A DNA stretch of 64,000 nucleotides. It comes from Lates calcarifer (taxonomy: Eukaryota > Chordata > Actinopteri > Centropomidae). The DNA lies in the NCBI RefSeq assembly GCF_001640805.2, contig NC_066856.1:2985937-3049936 (forward strand), read 5' to 3'. Below the pieces are notes generated by a model. That model was not told the DNA's origin, made no database searches, and worked only from the letters and a program-made list of their open reading frames with translations. This document shows, in pieces, positions 41,696 through 53,600 of this stretch (its first letter is position 1; each line of letters begins with the position of its first letter). The position numbers and the translations under genes are program-made.

Positions 41696-44600
41696 GAGAC
41701 ACAGAAAGAGAGATGGACATACAGAGGATTTGTGTATGAGCCAGCTAAGATGGCCTGTGGTCCTACAGAGGGACGATACCTTATGATTTGTCGGGAAAAT
41801 GACAGTGGTAATAAAAACATGATGGGGAACATTTTCTGTACAAGACAGAGAATTGGAAGCAGCTCTCTGGAAGGGACTGCCGAACCAAAGCGGGCCACGG
41901 TAATTGTCATTAAATCTGACTGGGACCACATCAACGAGGCCGGTCCTCAGCCGGACCTCCAGAACAAAGCGTGGAAAACAAGCCGTCCTTTTAACCCAAA
42001 TCCATCCAGAACCATTCTCAAAGATGTCTTCAGACCCACAGCGGAGGCAGAACAGGATAACTACTACATTCTGCAAATCCATGACAGGATCTGCCAGTGC
42101 ACTCATGCTGTCAGCAAGAGAGCAGAAATAGCACACTGTAGGCTAGTGCACCACGACAGAATTACTCTTTGTGTTTTTACATGGGAGTCCAAGTTGAACC
42201 AGTTGTACCAAAAACACTGTGGGATTTAGAGGAATATGTCAAGTGCATTATGAAAAGCAGATAAGTGTTTTTCTGTGTAACATGGCACAGACAATAAAGG
42301 GTAATCTATGTAAGAGAGGGCAGAAAAGTCAAGGAAACATTAATGGAAAGGACACATGGAAATCTAACATAATCTTGGCCACTGTCTTGACTGTTAATAC
42401 TCTGATGAAACAGCAACATCGGGAGGGCAGGGGAAAAAGGGAAGAGAAGAAGATAACATCTCTCACCTAGGTGGAATCCGCTACTATAGTCAGCGTCCTC
42501 TGGTGTTGAGAAAAGAAAGAAAAGAAGAAGCCAGAACAGAGGCACAACATCATGTTATAGAGAAATAGTCAGACATGACAGCAACAGGCACCTACCCCTC
42601 TAACCCCACACTGGAAAGGTAAATGGAGAAGTCCATAGAAGTACATGAGAAAGACACACAGGTACATTTAATAAGACAGAGTCAGATTTGTTTGTGTAAT
42701 TCATGTTGGTGGAGTTTCAGTTAATTATGTCCAGCTTGTCCAGAGTGATAGCCATTGATGTAGTGGGGAAAAAAAGAAGAGGATTCAACTATGACCTACA
42801 GAAGATGATCATCACGAGACTGTTATGAGGTTTAAAAAAAGAGTTCTTTATTTTTTTCCCCCTAAAAATAAAACAACAAATTTACTTTGACAAAAATGTG
42901 GATAAAGCTTATTCTTTAAATAAAAATCCACATAGACTGAATTTAGGCTTACACCCCACTACATCCCTGGCCATTGCTTTGGATGTTTTTTGAAAGTCTA
43001 TGAATAATTCATTATTATTATGAGTGAGTTCAGCAGGTGCAGGATTACTGGAGGTGTACATGGGAAGGCATGATTCTCCAAACTACGTCCACTCTAATGA
43101 AAATGACATGTTAGCTGGTGAGAGATGAAAGCTCTGTACAATGCGAGAGCCAATAACCTGCAAACTCTCCACAGTTTTGAGAGATGAAATTGAAAGTGAC
43201 ATCTGATGTTTCCCTTTAAAAGCGATTAGCTTTGACACGAAAAGACAGGCCAAATGAAAACAGGAAGGATGGAGAGCAGAGGTGAGAGGTAGACCTTTCA
43301 TTACGCACACAAAATTATGGAGGGGAACCAGTCACAAATGGTTTTACTGTTTGTTTATTGCAGCGCTATCAGCCAGTATCAGTATAAGCCCTATCCAGTG
43401 GGAGATGTGAGTAGTACCTTCAATCTCCTCAGCTGTGAGTGCAACAGAAGCAAGGAATGGAAATGAGTCACAGTTAAAGAAAATGTTGGATTACAAAAAG
43501 TAAGTTGAGGGACGAGATGAGAAAATAAGAAAAGACAACCTACCAAACTCTACTGCCACATCGTCTTAGAAAAGCAAAACACAAGACAAAAAGAAGAGTT
43601 AAGATCCTAATTGCCTAAGTGAAACATTCTCAACTAAACTATTACTCTAAGTTGCTTTGTGTCTGCATGTTATGTGGTACACCAGTAAACATAATGTGAC
43701 AACTTCATATTAAAACCTTGATGTGAGCTGAGTACTTTATTGTACAAAACTGAAATAGCTTTTAATTCTATTTCATTTTGTAATGTTTATGAAAATACTC
43801 GACTTCACCACCACACAAATACATCAGTTGCTCTATGGTCACCACTGCTGTCACTACAAATAAAAACACTATATTAGCAAAAAGCACAAGCAAAAAAATA
43901 ACTCAAGGGCCAATTACTAGCTTTTCTGAGGGTTTCAGCCACACCTCACAGTCTTCATCACAGAACAGACAGCTCAGTTGTGATCGTGTGAAGTATGAAA
44001 CTTTGGAAGGAGATTGTAATCTTGAGTCAAACCAAGTGATGACAACTGATGATGAAAACTCCATCTGTTGATGAAGACCACAAAGGGCTGCTCTAAGCTT
44101 TTAAAAAAAACTAGTAAGAGGACATTAAGTTAGGATTTGTCTAACTATGCCAATGAACTTTCACACTCTAGTAAATTAAAATTTCTACAGTTTCTATTTT
44201 GATACAGCACATTTATATCCATTGTTACCTAATGAGACACAGTCTGTGGTACAGTATGTCTGTGGTACATCTAGTGAGATTTAACAGAGAGAGAAACACA
44301 TTTAGATACAAAAGCGCCAACGGGCTACAAGATATTGATATGTTGCTCTACAACTCAGACCAAGATGTTAAAGTGGCCATTATGACCTGGCATTTTTAAA
44401 GAAAAATTCAAATTTAAGCAAGCTTCAGAAATGACTCCAGATATTTCACAATGCACTCTAAGCAGCTATAACATGATGGTTTCAAAATGGTAGCTGAGGT
44501 AGGATCTGTGTGTGTGTTGAAGTATGTTTGGTTCAAGATGCCGTTAACATTTGGAGGCACTTATAGATGCTTCCTCCCATTCACGTGTTCCCATTTTGGC

Positions 44601-47600
44601 CAAACAGGGTTAAATCAAAACATACATAACACCATCTAACACTGTATGGGGCTTGCCTTATGGCACTGCATTCATTTCCCAGGGCACACTGCAGCGCAGG
44701 GAAATGTTGCATCACAGTCGGAGTTAATGACTAGCCAAAACAGCAGTCAGAACCGATCACCGCAAAGGTTGTTTCGTGCTAGAAACGTCTGGCCTAAGAG
44801 CAGTGACTGTTTTGAAGTGTGGAGACAAACGTGTCTGCCTTTATCTGACATCTCATTTCACATGTTAGTGTTCACTGCAATGTTCCTACTGATGTTGCCC
44901 TCCTCCTGTTGTAATGTGACGTTTTAAATTGAACCAGCACTTAAACCACGATTTGAATGGGATGAGAGATAATTAGTGGTGGGAGGAGAGGGAAACTTGA
45001 AAGAGGAAACAACAAGGATAATATAACAATGATAAAGCTATCTAAAATCCTTCCAAGTGCTGCCCTTATTACACTCTGGAAGGCTTTCATCCGGTGCCTA
45101 TCTGCCACAGGAATGGTTCACATTGCCTAATGGCCTTGTAGCTCTGTACACCAACATTCCTACGCTAATGAAACACTCTGCGATAAAACTGCAGAATGTA
45201 AATCGACAGGGCACTGTCTATCTCACAGTGCTTAAATGGTGGATGTAAAACCTCGTCCTTTGCCTTTCTAAGAGTACATTTCACCCGCTTGCCCAATGAA
45301 ACGATTTGAGAGCAGTGCGAATGAGCTGAAGTCAAGATCTGATGTGAGTATATGTGAATGGCCAGGCCTGCAGTGACGGTGGCAGCCAAGCCATGGCCGC
45401 CCAGACTGCGGCCGCCAACTTTCGCAGACATTGTCAAAGTGCAGTCAACCAGTCTACCACCAGCCAGCTAACCAACCTTACTAGATGTTTCATGGCAGAC
45501 TCCCCCCCACCCCCTGGAAAGGGGCGCACGCTTAGGGGTATATCACATGTCGCCCACATACCAAAGATTCACCACAGAGTTTGACAGAGGAGGTGAGATG
45601 AGGGGAGTGCTGGAAAGAGGGAAAAGGATGGATGGCTAAGAGAGAAGGACGAGTGGATGTACTGTTTGTTAAAGGATAATCAAGGTTTATTACATTTGGG
45701 TCACTACATTTTTTGTAGTTTTTGATGTTGTTTTAATGGATTATTATAAATTTGTACGTATCATGTAACTGCTAAGATCTGGAAATATGTCGACATTGCA
45801 ACTGAGGGGGAGTCTGAGAGCAGTCAAATGATCAGACAGGTTGTAAACATCATTTTAGACATTTTAGACATTATCTGAGCCAGTTTACTTGAAAGTAAAA
45901 CCAAAGCAGAGTGCACCTAAAATGTAGATATTAATCCCTTATCAGCAAACAAAACCCTGCGTGTGTGCAAAACTATGGTAAGAATGGTGAGCCCACGTTG
46001 AATAAGAAGTCGGTCTATAAACTGTGATGGAGGTTTGGGGAATAAATGTACTGTTCACCTCCAACTTCTCTTGCAAATAAAATAGTTAGTGACACTAACT
46101 AGTTGGATTATACAGTTATGGAGTAGATTCACATAAATTGAACATAGCTTTACTTACTGGACACTATTGGAATATACTTGGCTTTGCAGCATCTATGGAT
46201 TATACCTGGCACAGTCAACCATCCAGTAGTGTGTCAGTGCTGCACAGCTGACCAGAAAATCTTTCAGCTATCTCTTGACATGGGAGGAAGAGACAAAGGA
46301 ATGACCCCTAGTCAGCACCCTGTAAATGGCCTTGAGTTATGAGCTGATGTCATCCTCAACACCAGCCAGCATACAGATGGCCTTCTCCTTGAACAAACTG
46401 GACACTGTCACTTTCTCTTTTGCTCACCATATTTCTCTCTTTTTTAAACAACCAACATGAGACCAGTGGAATTTTCCAGATGACAAAGAATGAGATCTTT
46501 GTCATTCATCTTTTGGCCTTTAAATGCAGGACTGATTATTCTAAGTCGGGATAAGGAAGCAAATGAAAGGCAGAGCGTAGCTGGTCTGCATTAAAAGGCT
46601 GACTTTATATATCACAAAATGTAATGAGCAACTCAGCATTGGGATACTGACAATGAACCAATATGCAGGCAGTTTTAATATGGAGGGAAAACATAACAAC
46701 TTGATCTATAAAACTTTAAGGGTGGTCTCTATGGGGTTCATCTGGCCCTAACCTTTCAGAATAAAATGGAACCTTTCTCCTGCACCCATTGTGCTTCTAA
46801 ATCTACTCTTGTGTCTGTAAGTGTTTAAGTTGAAAAATGAAATGGACGGATAAATTGAACACAGGGCCAGGTTCAGGGCCACTTAAGACCAATCTTGGGC
46901 GCCATTTCGAAATGGTTCAGTCGCTCATTGGGGAGAGCGCGAGCAAGAGTAAGAGGGATTGTGCTATAATGCATGGAGAGAGATGTAGAAAGACCCCAAG
47001 GTGAGCGATAAGTGTGTCCACGTGTTTGGCAGACTGCAAACCAAACCAAACAATCAGACAGTGGAGAGGTTTGCATGTCAGACAGAAGAACAGACATGCT
47101 GTAAGAAAGCCCAGAGAGCCGTCAGGATGTTCAGAGAGAGCAGATGGGGAAGCTGGAGCAGAGCCAGGTATCAGTGTTAGGGGGGTGGGGGGTAAAAAGG
47201 AACGAGGCAGGTATGCCAGGTTGACCTGTATGGAGGTAAAATAGTTTATCTAACCCACAGCCGATTAATAATTGGCTTTAAGAGTGAAACTAATGGCACT
47301 TTAAACATCAGTTTCATAACCAAGGAATGCATCCATGAAAGCAGCGAGAGCAACAGTCAGGAAAGGGATTATTTATATCTTGCAAATGTTAGGCGTAAAT
47401 GGACACGGTTAGGCAATGCTTGCCGCAGCCCCTCGCCAAGACCAATATTGTTCCAGTCGACGGAGCTCCCGGGCTGGAAAGAGAGAGAGAGAGAGAGAGA
47501 GAAAGGGACCCCCTCCTCAATCACCACCTCTTTTCTCTGCTCGGTAACAGTGGGGTCTCCACGGTATCCTTCAATTAGGTTGTAGTTTATGGCCCCGGGG

Positions 47601-50600
47601 CCCAGCCGGGCCAGCCTGTGCAGGGCCAGGATCCAAGCTTTGTCTCCTTCCATCTCTCTTGACCCAGCCACCACCGCTCCACAGGACCACATCTGCTACT
47701 GAATGCGACCCCTCAACTGCTTCTCTCTCCATCTATTCCTCCCTCAGTCCATCAAAATTTTTTTTTTTTTTTTCATATTTCTGCATCCCTTCTTTTCAGT
47801 TTGGACTTTCTTTTACACCCTTCATTTTTATTCACTCAACTTGTTGCTTACACTTCAACTGGATCCAACATTTTTTCTAAGAGGTTTTTAAATTCATTCT
47901 GAACTCTAGGAAATGAATGTGTGTTCGTCTCTGCAAGAACATAGAGAACTGTTATCATTCCCCAGTTAATCCTCAAGTTCTGAGAGGACCGTGTCAAGGG
48001 ACTTCCTACTACTGCTGCACACAGAACTAATCCTAACAGTATGTATGACATTAGGAGAAAAGTATTGCTGCAGCTCAAAAAGAGACTTATATTCCTTTGG
48101 TAGGGGCTGCAGCGGACTCTACTACATTTTACACCTGCCCACTGTGCATAGAGAAGGGGGGGGGGGGTTACAAATCCCATAACTCATAAGAGGAACTGTG
48201 CCATTAAAATGAAATAGTAAGGGAACAGTACAGCACTGTCTGTCTAAAACTATTTAGCAGGCTATTTTTGGCCATCCTGCACCATGTATGCCAGTATGCG
48301 GTTGAACATAACCAGGAAATGACAACATCCATAATTCAACTGAGGGCTTGAATCTGAGGTAAAAGAGACTAATGCTAAGTTTAGAGGTGGTCAGCGTAGC
48401 TCTGTTGGTTATTTCAGAGCTACATATTGAAAGAGTCACGTTACATTAAGGGCTCACCGCCATGTTGAGGGAAACAAGTAGTCAAATGGACATGTCTGTC
48501 TCAAAGTGGTAATCTACAGTGAAAAATACGGCCAATAAGAACTAGGTTTTGGTTCAATGGGGTCATTGTGAGACCAGAGCAGGCCTACAGAGCCAAGTAC
48601 AAGTGTAGTGTATTTTTCTGAGGGTTCATATGTTTTGAGAAATGCAGAATGAAAGGAGGGAGGCAGGCTGTATATTGCAGGGGAGAGCCAGGGAGAGCCT
48701 AAATATGTGGCTATGAATATGAAGATATATGTTGACAGCTGGCAGAGAGATGACGATAAAGTGAGCAAAGGATGCAAGGAGGAGGAGAGGAAAGGTGTGT
48801 TGGAGGCAGGTTTTTGTAAACTGGGTTGCAGATGAGAAATTGCAGTGAGGAACATATAGGTAATACTTATAAGAATGTATAATGTTATTACTTTGGTACT
48901 GAAGCTGCAATAGACAAACTCTCACATCAGCAGGTCATACTGCCTTTTTTTAAGTCCTTTTTTTTTGTTTCTTTTAATTTTGAAGAACACACAAAAATCT
49001 GTGGGGGACCACAAGTGTCACAGAAATAGTAATAAAACATATAGTTAATTAATACCTAATTTGTTTACAAATTACTGACCAATTGCTAATTTTCATTATT
49101 TTAACTTGTTTCACCATCTTAAGGCCCAAAGTGTCAGAGAGAGGCTAAATGACTAAGTAAATCAAATAGCTAATAGACAGCGGGAAGATGGAAATGCAAA
49201 TGGAAAAGGTAATTCCCTTTTAAAATGTGTGATTAAAATATGTATTCTAAATTCAGTTTGTAAATCCAGCTTTAAACAAAACTGTCAAATACATTTTGAA
49301 TTCTATTATTTATATTTCAGTTAATCAATGTATTCTTAAATGATGTAATTAGTGACTATTTTATATCGATTTTTTAAATCTCTTTTTAATTTGAACTAAT
49401 TTGAATAATATTTCATTTGTAAATTATTTTAATAATCCCCCCTTTTTATGTCTTACAATATCAAATAATAAATTACTTATTTGTCTAATAAATAAATGTG
49501 TTAACAAATGTGTTTATGTCTGTTTTTATTTTACAATTAGTTTTTAATTAATGAAATGCTTTATTACTATTTCCAGGACACTTGTGGTCCTCTATAAAAA
49601 ACAAGTAAAGTGATGCAAGTGCACTGAAGAAGTCTGTGTGGAGTGTGCTGGCCCAGACTTTCTGCAAGACCCACAGCAGATACTGGCAACATGACTTCCT
49701 CCTCCAGGCAGGCACAAGCAGTCGTACTGTAATGCTCAGTCACAATGCCAGCTGGATGGCCTTCTGTTCGTGCGCTGTAGCTCACCATATACAAACCAAA
49801 TTGTTATTTGGCAGCTGTTTGTAAATAATAACTAATGTCTCTGTCATTTTGAGACTGCATGTCAGGGAATCTCTTACAGAGATTTTCAGTCAAATGCAAC
49901 AGAAAGTCCTACGAACGAGTATGGCAGAAACAGCAGCTGCAACAGGTGGGTGCAGTCTTAAAAAGTAGAAATGTTGCCAATTTGGGCTTGAAATATCATA
50001 TTTTTTCTGATGTAAGAAAATCAAAATTTTAAATGGAACACTTTACAGTTTTGTGAGTCCTCAGGAAGAAGAAATGTGACTGTTTTGGACTCAGCAGCTG
50101 GACGAGAGAGATATTTGCAGTCTTGAAAAACAACTGCAGGTCAGACCATTAGGCTGATGAGAGTGATGCAGGTGAAGATGTTCAATCATTGCTGTTGAAT
50201 CAAAAATCAACACTCCTGTCAATGGAGCAGTTGCAGACTTCTTTTTCTGAGACAGTTATGCATTTTGATTTGACTGACTGGTTTGGAATTGCCCTGTATT
50301 AAGAAATCAGGATGGCTAATTCAAAGTTATGCTGAAAAACTCTTCATGCCTGCAGTTTTTCCACATATCATTTTAATGTAGTGATTTTTGTAGTCTTAAG
50401 CCTAAAACCAGGATCTGTAGGCCATCCCTAATTGTTTCTGCTGCTGTTTTTTCTTGTGTAACATGGTTTATGTCTTCTGTCTTCATTATGAAGCAATCAA
50501 CAATCTTTGATTTATAAGGGTAATTTAGCTATAATCCCTCCATTTCCTGATCTCCTGCATCCACGCTTGTTATAGCACACTTCTGCTAAGTACTCCAGCT

Positions 50601-53600
50601 GATGTGTTCTCTCCAACTTTACTCTACTGACTAGCCAGGGTTAGGACTAGGGTTACAGTACAGGCTCACTCTCTATCACATCTGTAGGTCAAGTATCAGA
50701 TCATTAAGCTGTCATTAGGCTCTCTGAGATGTGAAAAGTTAAGATGGATAGGTAGGTTGGCTGGTGTTTTGGCTGGAAGGTGTAAAGGCTCAAAAAGGTT
50801 TTCCAGAGTGCAAACCTCCTCCTTCTTTGCATTAGAGCTCCTGCATGACTTACACCACATCAACAAATGGAGAGGCAGAGGGGGACAGAGGAAGGAGAGT
50901 CTGGCAAGAGATTGAAAGAGAGACTGAGAATGAAACATGGAGCAGACAGGAAGGTAAATCCAGACACAACACTTCCTCTGATGACAGGCGCGGAGCAGTG
51001 CAACTCTACAGCAAGCTTCAGCAGTGGCCTCAGAGTGCAGGGATGAGCTCTGACTAACATCCCTGACTTTCACACTTCATAAGTTACAATCCCTTCCTCT
51101 GTATAGTCTTTCATAAGCCCATCCATTGGTTGCAATTGCTATTGTTTTCTTGTGTTGTGTTCTGGTTTGTTAGGGCCTTACAGCAGATTTTATATGCTTA
51201 CATGATCGTTTGCTAGAGGTCCTCTGTAACGGGAGAGTCGCAACAGGTCGCCGCAGTGCAAATCTCCTGGAAGAAGAGAGAGGAAGATAAAGAAAAAGAG
51301 AAAAAGAGGCAATAAAACCATCAGTTTTCATGACTGCACTGGGAATAATAAACACTCCCTGCTACACTACAGAGAACCCACTCTTCAGTATCCACCAGTT
51401 TCATTCTGTCAGCTGAAATGGGTGAAAGAAAAGGTGGGAGATGAAGGAGTAAGGAGGTAAGGGAAAAACACACTTGCTGTTGACAAAAGTGTAGGGATAA
51501 ATCTGAATGTTTGTGAAATGTTCTCTCTCTTCTTTTTGCTCTCCTCCCTCCCACTTTTTATGTGTGTGTGTGTTTTTTTTTTTTCTCCTCGGGTGCTCTT
51601 GGATGGTGCCAAGAAACTGCCCCGGCCTCCTGAGCTCTGTGTTGCACATCAAGTGCGGCCGTCCGAGCGCACACTGATGTGCGATTTTCCATCCACTTGC
51701 CGTCCAAAGTGGATCAGTACCAGCGCTATCATTTTCTGTCATTACTCATTTTGGGCCAGACATTGTGCGGAAATCCAGACTATTTTGGCAGTGTGAAGCA
51801 AGAGAAAAAAACGGAGAAAGGGGGGAGAGAAAGAGAAAGAGAAAGAGGGTGAAACTTATGTGACTGTGACAGCAGTAAAGACAGTGGGGCCAGCCTTGTT
51901 AAGTAGCAAGGGAGGGCAGAAGAGGTTGGTCTAGTTGGGGTTGTTTCTTACCTCTCCTGGAACTGTTTGGACGGGATTAAGCCAGCACGGGGGTTAGCAT
52001 CACCTTCGATTTTGGCCTGCCACCAAGTTGCATCATCTTGGCTCATGATCTGAAGGATGGAGCCCTTCTTGAAAGCAAGTCCAGCCTCCTTACATGGGAT
52101 GGCTTTGTCGTCCTTAGGGTCGTAGTCAAAGAGTGCCTTCACAAACACCTGGACATAGAGAAGAAGAGGGGGAGAAAAGAAAACAAAGAGCTGGATTGAG
52201 GGCACAACAGGAAAAAGCAATGGTTCACTGTAAATTACCTTTCCCTCCATTTCATGGAGTGTGAACTCCAAGTCATCACAGCAAACACAGGAGGTGCTTC
52301 ACTAATGCTCAGGTTGATTTTTCTAGAAAGGTCATAGCAATCAAACCCTCAACTGCTGGCCAAGTTAGTCTCTCCATGTCGTTCCATCAACACATTGCAT
52401 GGACTAAGCCCTGCCACCATCTTCCAAGTGTGGTGAGACTTAACATATCCTGAGTCAGAGACTCCAGTTGGAAGTGCTCACTTCTACCCACTGACTTTCT
52501 CTAATTCTAAACACAAGCTAATATCAGTAATCTTTCCACATCAAGGAACAAACCAATACAGAAAAAAAGGTTGTTTTCTTTCTTTAAGGAGTTTAATTTG
52601 CTTTGGCAGTGAGGGTGGGACACACCTCATCAACACAAAGGAAGTTGGAGCTTATAGTGGAAAAATCTCTGACATCTTTTCCTGTTGTGGGCGGTGAGCT
52701 GCAACCTAAAGCACCTTGCTTTGTCTTCTGTCCAAACTGAGTTCTGTCATGATGAGTTATCACTCCTAAGACACCTTAGTACATGTGGAAAGAAAAAAGA
52801 GAGGGAAGGAAAATGTGTATGTGTGACAGAAAGAAAAAGTGAGAGAGGGAGGGTGAGATTAAATTTTTTGATGTCCTATTGATTTAAAGGGTGCTTTGTG
52901 CCATGTAGTGAAATTATGTTTCAGACAGAGATGTTTTGTTTGGGTCATAACAGCCGCTTTGGCTGCTAAACCCTCCAGCAGAATACACTCATACATTTAC
53001 ACACTAAGATCTGCTACTTTTCCTCCCTTGGCTCAGCTTTTTTGGCCTGTAAGTGTTGAGCCATTTAGCTGCCCTTTGATGCATCTACGCTACCTGATGT
53101 TAAGTGCACAGGCTATTTTCATGAAGGAGTGGCTGAGTGTTTGGCACTGGTAGACTATTTTTCAGATGGGTTCCTTAAGCAGCCAGACAGTTTCAACCAT
53201 TACATGATGACAAAGGATATAAGTGGCCCACCCTGTCCTTAGCACCGATGTTATACATGCAGGGTGGGCTGCCCTGTGAATAATGATAAACCGCCTTTGA
53301 CCCTGGAGCTGAAACCAAGGAATGAATCCAACTTCTGTCTACTACTGATAGATGAGCACGTGAGAAATGGCATATCAACACCCCAGCGGGTGAGAATGAT
53401 GGTATGCTGGTTGGAGTGACAGTTAAACCACCCTCAAAATGGATGGCTACAAGGTGGAGCTTATTGTAGCAGTTTTCCCAGAGAAAAAAATGAAAAGTCT
53501 AGGATGTTGCCTTATACCCCTGAAGGACAGGGTAATAGGATGTTCAATCTACAACAGTTTATTGTATTGATTGGTTTTACAGTGTTCAAGGCAAATTTAC

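Larger units (their letters stand above)
35076..42466 (-). other. mpp7: mpp7 HOOK intron, part after mini-exon C
   Basis: This is the left 7.4 kb of the 16.1-kb intron between the two core HOOK exons. Contents: CA microsatellites near 37.7 kb, a mixed-motif region at 38400-38800, the purine tract at 39045-39385, and open frames on both strands at 41389-42229 around a GA repeat. No core exon is missing here. Confidence 0.8.
43565..51201 (-). other. mpp7: mpp7 HOOK intron, part before microexon A
   Basis: 7.6 kb. Contents: a GC-richer block at 47370-47690 with a GA microsatellite, a T run at about 47758-47773, a G run at about 48157-48168, and a fold-back element at 49003-49592. No core exon. 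Confidence 0.8.
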
